Assembly: GCA_964425275.1 (NCBI GenBank)
Contig: CAYRLZ010000018.1
Coordinates: 1-28,644, forward strand
Direction of reading: 5' to 3'
Length of the DNA stretch: 28,644 bases
Source: CAYRLZ01 sp964425275
Lineage (GTDB): Bacteria; Hydrothermota; Tepidihabitantia; Tepidihabitantales; JBDRVQ01
The number at the start of each line of letters is the position of its first letter. Positions within the stretch are counted from its first letter, which is position 1. A model generated the notes under the pieces. It worked only from the letters and a program-made list of their open reading frames with translations. It was not told where the DNA came from and searched no databases. Below, in pieces: positions 1 to 7,868 of the stretch. Both the position numbers and the translations under genes were made by a program.

Positions 1-2
1 TA

Positions 3-209
3 TTAAAGAAAAATAAAGGAAGCCCGCCACCGGAAAAGACAAAGGAGTGGTTAGAGAAAAAAGCGAAGGAGGGTTATTTTTTGGATTGGCTGGCGGATGT
101 GATGAAGATAGTAGAAGAGGAATTTAATCGCCTCTTTTTCGGTAAGACCTTTTATTTTCCCCAAGAACGAGTTATACGCAATTCGGCTGTTAGTATTAGG
201 TTAATGTAA
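3..209 (+). CDS. C-terminal part of an unknown protein (5' end outside window)
   Basis: An open frame enters from the left edge and stops with TAA at 207-209, giving about 68 residues with no stop. The composition looks like a real soluble protein: a charged start, a helix-like stretch around WLADVMKIVEEEFNRLFFG, and a basic end (RVIRNSAVSIRLM). I do not recognise the family. The next gene starts 12 nt downstream with a good ribosome binding site (GAGGTGAG), so the two are probably co-transcribed. Because the N-terminus is missing I cannot say how long the protein is or whether it is intact. Confidence 0.5.
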   Translation, partial: LKKNKGSPPPEKTKEWLEKKAKEGYFLDWLADVMKIVEEEFNRLFFGKTFYFPQERVIRNSAVSIRLM

Positions 210-221
210 ATGAGGTGAGCA

Positions 222-416
222 ATGAACAAGAATTTTGATGCCTATGTAAAACTCGATAAGACGGGTCTGGAAAATAAGTATGTGATTATTATAAATGGGG
301 AAGTAGTGGCGAAGGGCGAGAATATTGAGGAGATGCTTTTGAGGGTGCGGCAAGAATATCCTAACGAAAGACCCTTTGTGGCAAAGGTGCCTGATGAAAA
401 GATGTTAATACTATGA
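222..416 (+). CDS. DUF5678-like small protein
   Basis: This 64-residue protein has the layout I associate with DUF5678: a beta-strand pair around YVIIINGEVVAKGENIEE, then a helix with LRVRQEYPNERPF and a final strand (VAKVPDEKML). The function of the family is unknown to me. The start is supported by GAGGTGAG five nt upstream of ATG 222. Its TGA stop overlaps the ATG at 413 of the next, broken, protease-like gene (ATGA overlap), so the two were once translationally coupled. The family assignment is from pattern memory only; the reading frame itself is well supported. Confidence 0.65.
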   Translation: MNKNFDAYVKLDKTGLENKYVIIINGEVVAKGENIEEMLLRVRQEYPNERPFVAKVPDEKMLIL

Positions 417-765
417 TACGGCAGACATTCCGGGAAGAAAGAAGCAGTTTAGGGATTATTCTTCGTCCGGTAGCGAGGTGATTCTGGAAAAGGATGGCTT
501 TGCGGTAGAAATGCCGATGTTTCAATGATACCTTTTCGGTTTGGCCGGGCCCTGGGTTTTCGGCAAGAGGAGGGAAATACAATTCGTGAACTTAAAGGTA
601 TTTCGGGTGCCGGAATTCCTTATATTCTCAGGGAGGTTAACCTGATTTTAAATGGGGAAAGGTTGAGGGTCAGGGTCGCCTGGGCGTTGGTTGAAGAAGT
701 TCCTATTCAATAAATTTCGGGTGGTATTTGATGAAAGAAAAGGATTTATTGATTTTGAAGAATAA
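413..765 (+). pseudogene. Broken retropepsin-like (clan AA) aspartic protease
   Basis: Three frames in succession read as pieces of one protein. Frame 1 runs from ATG 413 to about 475 (ending GIILRPVA) and meets TGA at 479. The next piece, from about 476, reads EVILEKDGFAVEM. The third, from about 510 to 710, reads ADVSMIPFRFGRALGF and then GISGAGIPYILREVNL. A last piece from about 695 reads KKFLFNKFRVVFDERK and ends at TAA 763-765. The order fits retroviral-type single-domain proteases: strand, D-S/T-G-A active site, SMIPF, flap, and LLGR-like end. The catalytic D-S/T-G and the LLG segment are missing at the joints, so the gene is almost surely inactive. The last joint lies on a short repeat (AGTTCCTATTC-like), which suggests deletion by slippage. 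Assembly error is a less likely alternative, since three breaks would be needed. Confidence 0.65.
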
Positions 766-835
766 GGATGGACAGGATTTCATTCCGATAGATGGGGTTG
801 ACTGGCGGAAATTTAATGGCATAATAAAAATATGA
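731..835 (+). CDS. Short antitoxin-like ORF (possibly truncated)
   Basis: ATG 731 opens a 34-residue frame that overlaps the end of the protease remnant in another frame and stops at TGA 833-835. Its second half (DGQDFIPIDGVDWRKFNG) resembles the C-terminal tail of small VapB/AbrB-type antitoxins as I remember them, but no DNA-binding N-terminal part is present. The stop overlaps a following ATG (ATGA) that starts M-K-V-L-L, a common beginning of PIN-type toxins; that frame dies after ten residues. I infer the remains of a toxin-antitoxin pair. The antitoxin identity is weak. Confidence 0.3.
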   Translation: MKEKDLLILKNKDGQDFIPIDGVDWRKFNGIIKI

Positions 836-905
836 AAGTCCTTTTAGGAAGATGCCGAAGATGAGAAGAGAGGGGAGAAATCCTTTATTTTCCTTAAAAT
901 CGGAT
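833..905 (+). pseudogene. Possible toxin remnant after the antitoxin-like ORF
   Basis: ATG 833 overlaps the stop of the preceding short ORF and reads MKVLLGRCRR before TGA. Shifting the frame gives a protein-like tail (EDAEDEKRGEKSFIFLKIG) that ends at TGA 903-905. A start shared with PIN-domain toxins joined to a coding-like tail fits a gene that has lost most of its middle by deletion. No catalytic residues can be seen, so this is only a suggestion. Confidence 0.2.
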
Positions 906-1221
906 GAATAACAGAGACCGAAAGTCTTTTACCTTATCTTTTCATTAACTCTATCTGTATTTTCTTTGGTCCGATTCTCGCGTTCAGTTTGCCGTTTGGT
1001 TTTCGGAGAGATATAACCTGCTCCTTATCCTCTTCTTTTGTCCGATTGGGAGAGTTTAAGGGTTTTCTTAATCGGGTCTTTATCATTCCGAATCTTCTCA
1101 AAATAGAGTTTAGTAATATCCATAACCCTTTTTTAGAAGATTATAGGATTTTAAGAACTTTTTCCAGTCAGGGGTCAAAAGATTTCTTTCAGGTTTAGAA
1201 ACAGTACGTTTGTTTGAATTC
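836..1221. other. Gene-poor decayed stretch
   Basis: Apart from the short toxin-like and minus-strand remnants listed separately, nothing here reads as an intact gene on either strand. A 69-codon plus-strand frame at 989-1198 is rich in F, S and R and looks like the complement of the minus-strand remnant rather than a gene. No terminator, repeat array or RNA gene was seen. Confidence 0.5.
934..1123 (-). pseudogene. Small frameshifted minus-strand gene, unknown
   Basis: On the minus strand ATG 1123 (preceded by AAAAAAGGG) reads MDITKLYFEKIRNDKDPIKK and on to KLSQSDKRRG, then stops. A shift at about 1040 opens a coding-like tail (TKEEDKEQVISLRKPNGK, then ARIGPKKIQIELMKR) ending at the stop at 934-936. 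Together they would give a protein of about 62 residues. A TATAAT-like box sits at 1145-1140. I do not recognise the family. Single-base frameshift or sequencing error are both possible. Confidence 0.3.
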
Positions 1222-1249
1222 TTGACTTTTCTCTTTTTTCTCTTATAAT
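1222..1249 (+). promoter_or_regulatory. Consensus promoter for the tal-tkt-aminotransferase operon
   Basis: TTGACT at 1222-1227 and TATAAT at 1244-1249 are separated by 16 bp, a near-perfect housekeeping-sigma promoter. The -10 box ends only five bases before ATG 1255, so transcription would begin at or next to that start codon. Confidence 0.75.
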
Positions 1250-1254
1250 TTCTG

Positions 1255-1425
1255 ATGGGATATTTACCCGAAGGAAGTTGGCAAACAAATAAGCCGATAA
1301 TAAAGGTAAAAGCCGATGCTGGTCGGGATATTTTTCTTCCCGCGGATTTTCTCTATGAGAATTATTACCAGCATCAACTGAAGACCGAGAGGCATAAGGA
1401 GGAGTTATATGAAAATCTTCATTGA
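1255..1425 (+). CDS. Possible small protein ahead of transaldolase
   Basis: ATG 1255 begins a 56-residue frame starting MGYLPEGSWQTNKPIIKVKA, then a segment AGRDIFLPADFLYENYYQHQ and a charged end, stopping at TGA 1423-1425. It overlaps the transaldolase start at 1409 by 17 nt and contains that gene's ribosome binding site (AAGGAGG). The composition is protein-like and there is no family I recognise. The upstream promoter places the transcript start at this ATG, so translation would be leaderless. The alternative is that this is simply the 5' leader of the tal mRNA that happens to be open. Confidence 0.45.
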   Translation: MGYLPEGSWQTNKPIIKVKADAGRDIFLPADFLYENYYQHQLKTERHKEELYENLH

Positions 1426-2059
1426 CTCAGCGGATATTAAAGAGATAAGAGAAGTCCATTCCTGGGGGATTCTGGATGGTGTGACAACCAATCCCAGCCT
1501 CGTGGCTAAAACCGGGAAGAAATTCTTAGAGTGTGTGCAGGAGATTGCCGAATTAGTTGACGGTCCGATTTCGGTTGAGGTGATAAGTCAGGATTCCGAA
1601 GGTATGGTGAAAGAAGCAAGAGAATTGGTAAAAATTCAACCCAAAAACATCACGATTAAAATACCCTGCACCCCGGAGGGTTTAAAGGCGGTAAAGATAC
1701 TCGCCGCCGAAGATATAAAGACCAATATGACCCTGGTCTTTTCACCCAGCCAGGCGGTGCTTGCCGCCAAGGCCGGTGCGACCTTTGTCTCGCCCTTCGT
1801 CGGGCGCCTTGATGACATCTCACACTTTGGGATGGAGATTGTTGGTGATATTCTATTAATCTATGAGAACTATAATTTTAAGACCGAGGTGATTGTCGCC
1901 AGTATCAGAAATCCCCTGCACTTTGTTGAGGCGGCCAAGATGGGTGCCCATATCGCTACCTGTCCATTTGCCGTTTTGAGCCTACTTGTGAAACATCCCT
2001 TAACCGATATTGGGATTAAGAAGTTTTATGAAGACTATCAAAAAATCCCCAAGGGATAA
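1409..2059 (+). CDS. tal: Transaldolase (fructose-6-phosphate aldolase-like, TalC/MipB type)
   Basis: A 216-residue single-domain protein with the size and motifs of the small transaldolase/FSA family: MKIFIDSAD at the start (Asp6), GVTTNPSL at 24-31, the Schiff-base lysine in NITIKIP (Lys84), TLVFSPSQA, and GRLDDI. It would move a dihydroxyacetone unit between sugar phosphates in the cytosol (non-oxidative pentose phosphate pathway); some family members act mainly as fructose-6-phosphate aldolases, and sequence alone does not settle which. The start follows AAGGAGGAG at a normal distance. The transketolase gene begins 15 nt downstream, so the two partner enzymes are made together from the promoter at 1222-1249. 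Confidence 0.93.
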   Translation: MKIFIDSADIKEIREVHSWGILDGVTTNPSLVAKTGKKFLECVQEIAELVDGPISVEVISQDSEGMVKEARELVKIQPKNITIKIPCTPEGLKAVKILAAEDIKTNMTLVFSPSQAVLAAKAGATFVSPFVGRLDDISHFGMEIVGDILLIYENYNFKTEVIVASIRNPLHFVEAAKMGAHIATCPFAVLSLLVKHPLTDIGIKKFYEDYQKIPKG

Positions 2060-2074
2060 AAGAAAGGAGTTATA

Positions 2075-4114
2075 ATGCCAATCGTTGATTCAAAAACCAG
2101 TAAGGTTGTAAAAACCTATACCATAGAAGAGTTAAAGGAGGCGGCAAATTATATGCGTGCCTTAAATCTTGTCGCCTTGGCGGCCGCGGGTAGTGGTCAT
2201 TCCGGTGGCACCCTTTCCATTATGGATATTACCGCCTGTCTCTATTTGGCCGTTGCCCGACACGACCCCAAAAATCCATTCTGGGAGGACCGGGATAGGA
2301 TAATCTGGTCAACCGGACATAAGGCACCATCTCTTTATTTAGGATTAGGGATGGCGGGTTATTTTCCTGTGGAGGATGTGGTAAGATTAAGAAAACTCTA
2401 TGCCCCTTATCAAGGACATCCCCATTGGCTAAAACTTGCCGGAGTGGAGGCATCAACCGGCTCCCTGGGGCAGGGTTTATCCATCGGTGTCGGGATTGCC
2501 TATGCCGGAAAGTTGAAAAAGAAGGATTACCGGGTCTATGTCTTAAACGGCGACGGTGAAATTCAGGAGGGCAATATCTGGGAGGCGATAATGGAAGCCG
2601 GTAATTTCCAATTAGATAACCTCTGCTCAATCCTTGATAAAAACCGCCTTCAGATTGACGGCTGGGTTAAAGATGTCCAGGACATTGACCCGGTCGTTGA
2701 TAAGTATAAGGCGTTCAAATGGGAGGTATTAGAGATTGATGGGCATAACATTGAGCAAATCCTCTGGGCATTGGAAGAGGCGAAGAAAATAAAAGGGAAA
2801 CCAACGCTGATTGTCGCCCATACAATAAAGGGAAAAGGCGTCAGTTTTATGGAGAATGTTGCTGGCTGGCATGGAAAGGCACCTTCGGTCGATGAGATGT
2901 GGAGAGGGCTTAAAGACTTAGGGATGGATACAAAGATTGATGTAAAGGGACTCCTGGCCAAAGCCGAAGAGTATCAGAAAGAGGTGACCAAGAAACTGAT
3001 GGTCAAGGTGCCGAAGTTTGTAAAGAAGGATTACTTCTGGAATCGTCTGCCGATAATGAAGGTCTCAATGAAGGCGACAAGATTCGGGTTCGGTGAGGCA
3101 TTAGCCGAATACGGTGATGACGAGAGGATTGTCTGTATTGGTGCCGATATATCTGATTCCATAACCATTTCTCATTTCTATAAAGAAAAACCCGAGAGAA
3201 AGTCAAGGTGGATTTCCGTGGGCATTGCCGAACAATCCGGAACGGCAATGGCCGCCGGACTGGCTAAGGAAGGCTTCCTGCCCGTCTTTGGCACCTATGG
3301 TGTCTTTGCCTCGGGCCGAAATTTAGACCAGTTAAGAACTACGGTCTGCTACGGCAACTTCAATGTCTTCATCGCTGGCGCCCACGGCGGTGTCTCGGTT
3401 GGTCCGGATGGCGCTACCCATCAGACCTTAGAAGATTTATTCCAGATTTGTGGTCTGCCTAATATGCATGTTAATGTTCCCTGTGATGCGATTGAGACGA
3501 AGAAGGCAACAAGATATATGTTATTTGAGATTAAAGGACCAAAGTATATTAGATTCGCCCGAGAGGCGACACCCATCGTCACCCGAGAAGATACCCCGTT
3601 TGTCTGGAATGAGCCGAATATCTATCGCTATCGGGGGGAGAAAGAAAACTTTCTTGATGCCTTTGATATCTATCTTGCCCGGGATTATAAAAATGAAGAT
3701 GAAGATTTATCAATCTTCGCCTGTGGTCCAATGGTTCCGGAGGCGATGCGCGCCGCCTGGATTTTGAAAGAGGAATATGGTATTGAGACCAGGGTAGTGA
3801 ATATCCATACCCTAAAACCACTCAATTCGGAGGCAATCATCCGGGCGGGAAAAGAGACGGGTATTATTATCACCGCCGAAGAGCATCAGATTGGCGGATT
3901 AGCCAATCGCATTGCCGCGGTTGTCGCCCGGTCTCGTGAATTATTTGGCCGGAATGTGATTTTAGATTATATTGGGGTGAAAGACCGGTTTGGTGAATCC
4001 GGTGCACCCTGGGAACTGATGTGGGAGTTTGAGGTCTCGGGTGAACATATCGCGGCCAAGGCAAAGGAGTTATACGACTTTGTTCAAGGGCATAAGAGAA
4101 GTAAAGGAGGTTAA
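2075..4114 (+). CDS. tkt: Transketolase, full length
   Basis: At 679 residues this is a complete one-chain transketolase, not the split form of archaea. The N-terminal thiamine pyrophosphate domain shows GHSGG (41-45), STGSLGQGLS, and the diphosphate/metal motif starting GDGE at 159-162 and closing near LDKNRLQ. The pyrimidine domain has the catalytic glutamate in VGIAEQSG (Glu386) and the usual DGATHQ. The C-terminal domain follows from about residue 540. It transfers two-carbon ketol units between sugar phosphates, alongside the transaldolase upstream. AAAGGAG precedes the ATG. The downstream aminotransferase starts two nt after its stop, with its own strong GGAGG lying at the end of this gene. 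Confidence 0.96.
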   Translation: MPIVDSKTSKVVKTYTIEELKEAANYMRALNLVALAAAGSGHSGGTLSIMDITACLYLAVARHDPKNPFWEDRDRIIWSTGHKAPSLYLGLGMAGYFPVEDVVRLRKLYAPYQGHPHWLKLAGVEASTGSLGQGLSIGVGIAYAGKLKKKDYRVYVLNGDGEIQEGNIWEAIMEAGNFQLDNLCSILDKNRLQIDGWVKDVQDIDPVVDKYKAFKWEVLEIDGHNIEQILWALEEAKKIKGKPTLIVAHTIKGKGVSFMENVAGWHGKAPSVDEMWRGLKDLGMDTKIDVKGLLAKAEEYQKEVTKKLMVKVPKFVKKDYFWNRLPIMKVSMKATRFGFGEALAEYGDDERIVCIGADISDSITISHFYKEKPERKSRWISVGIAEQSGTAMAAGLAKEGFLPVFGTYGVFASGRNLDQLRTTVCYGNFNVFIAGAHGGVSVGPDGATHQTLEDLFQICGLPNMHVNVPCDAIETKKATRYMLFEIKGPKYIRFAREATPIVTREDTPFVWNEPNIYRYRGEKENFLDAFDIYLARDYKNEDEDLSIFACGPMVPEAMRAAWILKEEYGIETRVVNIHTLKPLNSEAIIRAGKETGIIITAEEHQIGGLANRIAAVVARSRELFGRNVILDYIGVKDRFGESGAPWELMWEFEVSGEHIAAKAKELYDFVQGHKRSKGG

Positions 4115-4116
4115 TT

Positions 4117-5355
4117 ATGCCAAAAAAGAGAAAGATAGCAAAGAGAATAAGGAAGATAAGGGAATGCACACTGCCCTGTGGTCTACCAGAATCCTGGCGA
4201 ATGAAAGAGATGGGAACCGAGACCGCCTTTGATGTCTTGGTCCGGGCTCGGGCATTAGAAGCCCAGGGTAAGAATATAATCCACTTAGAGATTGGTGAGC
4301 CGGATTTTGACACACCAAAGAATATTAAGGAAGCGGCTAAGAAGGCCCTGGATGAAGGCTATACCCACTACGGTCCTTCTCAAGGATTGCCGCAACTGCG
4401 GAAGGTAATCGCCGAAAAATCCGGGGAATTGCGGGGAATGGAATTTAAACCCGAGGAGGTAGTGGTTACCCCCGGAGCAAAGCCGATAATGTCTTTTGCC
4501 ATAATGGCGCTCGTAGAGGATGGTGATGAGGTGATTTATGTAAATCCGGGATTTCCCATCTACGAATCAATGATAAGATACATCGGTGGCAAGGCCATTC
4601 CTTTACCCCTGCGCGAGAAAAATAATTTCTTACCTGACCTAAAAGAATTGAAAAGGAAACTCTCTAAGAAGACCAAACTGTTAATCATAAACTCACCCCA
4701 CAACCCCTGCGGTAGTGTGATGAGTGGTAGTTATCTAAAAGAGATGGCCGAAATCCTTGAACCCTATGAAGACCTCTGGGTGCTCTCCGATGAAGTCTAC
4801 TCTCGGATAATCTATGAGGAAAAGTTTGAGACGATTGCCAAATTTCCCGGGATGCGGGAACGGACAATCATCATTGATGGTTTCTCCAAGACCTATGCGA
4901 TGACTGGCTGGCGACTCGGCTATGGTATTATGCATCCGGAACTGGCATTAGAACTCGCCCGGATTGAAACGAATATCAACTCCTGCACCACTACCTTTAT
5001 TCAGATTGCCGGGATTGAGGCACTCACCGGTCCACAGGATGAGCCAGAAAAGATGCGTCAGGAGTTTATGAGGAGAAGGGATGTGATTGTTGAAGGTTTA
5101 AATAATATCAAAGGCTTCCGCTGTCAAAAACCACAGGGCGCCTTTTATGTCTTTGCCAATGTTGAAGGGACCGGTATAAATTATCGGGAATTAGCCGATG
5201 CCCTGCTCAGTGAAGCCGGAGTCGCCTGTCTGGCTGGGACCTGTTTTGGTAAATACGGTGAAGGTTTCATTCGCTTCTCTTATGCCAACTCCGTAGAAAA
5301 TATAAAAGAGGCACTAAGAAGAATTGAAGAGTATCTTAAAAAAAGAAAGAAATAA
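4117..5355 (+). CDS. PLP-dependent aminotransferase, class I/II (aspartate aminotransferase-like)
   Basis: A 412-residue fold-type I aminotransferase. Visible features are HLEIGEPDFDTP at 56-67, YGPSQG, NSPHNPCG (Asn196), SDEVY (Asp225/Tyr228), and the PLP-binding lysine in DGFSKTYAMTGWRLGY (Lys258, Arg266), with a C-terminal FIRFSYA that supplies the carboxylate-binding arginine. The first 28 residues are a basic extension (MPKKRKIAKRIRK) ahead of the usual family start near MGTETAF. I kept this start because AAAGGAGG is well placed for it and no ribosome site is seen for the internal ATGs at 4201 and 4210. It probably makes aspartate, alanine or aromatic amino acids; the exact substrate cannot be read from the sequence. 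It closes the tal-tkt operon. Confidence 0.9.
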   Translation: MPKKRKIAKRIRKIRECTLPCGLPESWRMKEMGTETAFDVLVRARALEAQGKNIIHLEIGEPDFDTPKNIKEAAKKALDEGYTHYGPSQGLPQLRKVIAEKSGELRGMEFKPEEVVVTPGAKPIMSFAIMALVEDGDEVIYVNPGFPIYESMIRYIGGKAIPLPLREKNNFLPDLKELKRKLSKKTKLLIINSPHNPCGSVMSGSYLKEMAEILEPYEDLWVLSDEVYSRIIYEEKFETIAKFPGMRERTIIIDGFSKTYAMTGWRLGYGIMHPELALELARIETNINSCTTTFIQIAGIEALTGPQDEPEKMRQEFMRRRDVIVEGLNNIKGFRCQKPQGAFYVFANVEGTGINYRELADALLSEAGVACLAGTCFGKYGEGFIRFSYANSVENIKEALRRIEEYLKKRKK

Positions 5356-5500
5356 ATAGACAATTTTTCTGCTTTGGGTAAGGTATCTCCTTAATAGATA
5401 AAAAAAGAGGAAATAATAAATTCGCTATCTCCCTAAACCGACTAACTCATAAAATCATTACGGGAAAGAGAGAATAAGCCCTGAACCTTTTATAAATAAG

Positions 5501-7495
5501 ATGTCCCTTGAGATAAAGTCGGCGCTAAATAAGACCTGGTTTTCTTTCTTTGCCCGCTTCGGCTCCCTAACCGAAATTCAGAAGAAGACAATCCCCCTTA
5601 TTCTCCAGGGTAAAAACTGCCTCGTCATCTCTCCGGCTGCAACTGGTAAGACCGAGGCGGTGGTTGCCCCGGTGATTGAAAGGATTTTATCAATGGGATA
5701 TAATAATCCGGCAATCCTCTATATCTCACCAACCCGGGCATTGGTGAATGACCTATTTCGGAGATTGGCAGGTCCGGTCTCGGGCCTTAATTTAACAATC
5801 AAGCGAAAGACCGGTGACCGACCAGTATTTGATGAAAAGAAACCGCCGTTTTTACTCCTCACCACACCGGAATCTTTTGACTCCTTGCTCGGCCGTCATC
5901 CCGAGGTCTTCAAAAATTTTAAGGCGGTAATCCTGGATGAACTCCATCTCTTAGATTCTAATCCGAGGGGCGACCAGTTAAGATGTCTCTTAAAAAGATT
6001 ATCCCTGTTCAATCCTTCTTTACAATTCTGCGCCCTCTCGGCAACCATTGAGGATAAAAGACTGGCCGAGAGATATTTTACTAATCCGGTTGTCATAGAG
6101 GCTAGAGAGAAAAGGGAGATTGAATATAAGTTATTACCAGATGATAAAGACTTGATTAAAAACTTAATCAATTACTTTAAGGAGAACTCCTTAAAGAAAA
6201 TCCTCTTCTTCTTTAACGCCCGCAGTTTAGCCGAGTCTTTCTCCCGAATCCTTTCCCGGGATATATTTGAAAAAAGGGTATGGGTCCATCACGCCAGTTT
6301 AACCAAAGAGAGGAGGGAAGAGGTGGAGGCCTTGATGAACCGGGAGAGGATTGGCATCCTCTGTGCTACCTCAACCTTAGAATTGGGTATTGATATTGGC
6401 GATATTGACTGTGTTGGTCTTTATCGTCCGCCATTTTCCATCAGTTCTCTTCTCCAGCGCATCGGTAGAGGAAACCGCCGAAGAGATAAGATTTTTGCCA
6501 TTGGCGTATATGAAAATCCCTTTGAGCGGCTCTTATTTGAAATCTTTTTTTCCGGGGCAAAAGAGGGGAGATTTTATGAGAAGGTTTACCGAAAATCCCT
6601 TTCCACCCTTCCCCAGCAGATTTGCTCTTACCTCTTTCAAAGGAGGAGAATCGGCACAACAATGAAATCACTTTATAATGCCTTAACCCCCATCTATTCC
6701 GAAGAAGAGATAAAGACCACATTTGACTATCTCTTAGAACAGGGTTTTTTAATCTCCCGGAAAAGGGGGATTTATTTCCTTTCGCCACTCTTAGAGAAGG
6801 AAATTGAGCGAGGGAAAATCCACACCAATATTCAAGAAAAGAGTTTCGGTGAATATACGGTCTTTGACATTACAACCGGTAAAGAGATTGGCGTCATCTA
6901 TTATCCAAGAGAGAAGTTTATCCTCGGGGGCAGGACCTGGGAGATGGTTAAGATGAGGGGGAAAGAGAAAAAAATCTTTGCCCGACCTTTAAGCGAAGAA
7001 GATGCTGAGACAAAACTCTTTGAAGGAACCGGCACCGGTGGCTACTTCTATCTTTTAGCCCAAGTGATTAAGAAAAATCTCTTTCCCAGTCTTGCCGATA
7101 ACGAATTCCCCTATTTTCGGGAAAAGAAAGATATTTATGCCTTTCATTTCTTAGGACCCCTTTATGGTTCCTTTCTTACCAGTTGCTACCTGCAGGATGG
7201 TTATGATGCGGTTGACTTAGACGGAAAGGCATTCCTTTTTCGTAATCAGTCCTCAATCCTTACTCTACCTCTACCCCAAAGGAAGACGATTGATATGTTA
7301 ATCAGTAAGAAATTATTCATCTTAGAAGATGCCTTAGGGGTTGGCAGTTTCTTTCGGCTCCTCCCGGATGAATTAAAAATAAAGGATTTAGCCACAACTT
7401 TGGACATCGCCGGTTTAATTGAATTTATGAAGATAATGAAATTCAAAGAACTGCCCAAGGACTTTGTTCTGGCGATGCTTGAGGGATATGTTTAG
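5501..7495 (+). CDS. Lhr-like DEAD/DEAH-box helicase, compact form
   Basis: A 664-residue superfamily 2 helicase. The Q-motif-like LTEIQ (23-27), Walker A AATGKTE (46-52), SPTRAL, TTPES, the DELH box (146-149), SAT (180-182), STLELGIDIG (291-300) and QRIGRGNRR (319-327) appear in order. TLELGIDIG plus QRIGRGNRR is typical of the Lhr/HelY-like branch. A region with winged-helix-like spacing follows (330-450) and then a beta-rich C-terminal part. Lhr cores are usually around 850 residues and full Lhr about 1500, so this is short. A role in DNA repair or RNA processing is inferred from the family only. There is no clear Shine-Dalgarno; a TATAAA box at 5491-5496 lies just before the ATG. The last 8 nt overlap the DUF523 gene. 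Confidence 0.82.
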   Translation: MSLEIKSALNKTWFSFFARFGSLTEIQKKTIPLILQGKNCLVISPAATGKTEAVVAPVIERILSMGYNNPAILYISPTRALVNDLFRRLAGPVSGLNLTIKRKTGDRPVFDEKKPPFLLLTTPESFDSLLGRHPEVFKNFKAVILDELHLLDSNPRGDQLRCLLKRLSLFNPSLQFCALSATIEDKRLAERYFTNPVVIEAREKREIEYKLLPDDKDLIKNLINYFKENSLKKILFFFNARSLAESFSRILSRDIFEKRVWVHHASLTKERREEVEALMNRERIGILCATSTLELGIDIGDIDCVGLYRPPFSISSLLQRIGRGNRRRDKIFAIGVYENPFERLLFEIFFSGAKEGRFYEKVYRKSLSTLPQQICSYLFQRRRIGTTMKSLYNALTPIYSEEEIKTTFDYLLEQGFLISRKRGIYFLSPLLEKEIERGKIHTNIQEKSFGEYTVFDITTGKEIGVIYYPREKFILGGRTWEMVKMRGKEKKIFARPLSEEDAETKLFEGTGTGGYFYLLAQVIKKNLFPSLADNEFPYFREKKDIYAFHFLGPLYGSFLTSCYLQDGYDAVDLDGKAFLFRNQSSILTLPLPQRKTIDMLISKKLFILEDALGVGSFFRLLPDELKIKDLATTLDIAGLIEFMKIMKFKELPKDFVLAMLEGYV

Positions 7496-7868
7496 TGGCA
7501 AAGCGCCAATTCTTGTCTCCGCCTGCCTTTTGGGGATAAACTGCCGGTATGATGGGAAGCGAATTCGTCGGATTCCTAATAAAATAAGGCGGTTACGAAA
7601 ATCGGGCTTGATCCCTGTCTGTCCCGAGCAATTAGGCGGACTTCCGACACCCCGCCCGAAAAATTATTCTTTTGGCAAAAGGGTGCGAAATGAAAAAGGG
7701 GAAGATGTGACCAAAAATTTTATAAAAGGGGCAAAAGAGGTAGTAAAGATTGCCAAGATGTTTAAAGTTAAAGTCGCCTATCTCAAATCCAATAGTCCAT
7801 CCTGCGGTAAAGATGGGATAACCAAAATTAGATTAGAAAAAGCCGGGGTGAAGATAATCCTAGTGTAA
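7488..7868 (+). CDS. DUF523 family protein
   Basis: A 126-residue protein with the complete set of DUF523 landmarks: LVSACLLGINCRYDG near the start, a run PVCPEQLGGLPTPR, GAKEVVKIAK, and YLKSNSPSCG toward the end. Conserved cysteines (Cys13, Cys19, Cys45 and the SPSCG cysteine) suggest metal or Fe-S binding, which is inference; the family has no firm function that I know of. The frame is open upstream to a TTG at 7464, but ATG 7488 gives the family's normal start and follows GAGG. The ATG lies inside the end of the helicase gene, an 8-nt overlap that suggests translational coupling. Confidence 0.85.
   Translation: MFSGKAPILVSACLLGINCRYDGKRIRRIPNKIRRLRKSGLIPVCPEQLGGLPTPRPKNYSFGKRVRNEKGEDVTKNFIKGAKEVVKIAKMFKVKVAYLKSNSPSCGKDGITKIRLEKAGVKIILV

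Noticed and set aside
989..1198. Plus-strand 69-codon frame
   Set aside because: Composition (many F, S, R) is not protein-like, and its complement carries a better coding signal in two minus-strand pieces.
2229..2630. Minus-strand open frame within transketolase
   Set aside because: It is a long antisense shadow, rich in Arg and Pro, opposite a strongly conserved gene.
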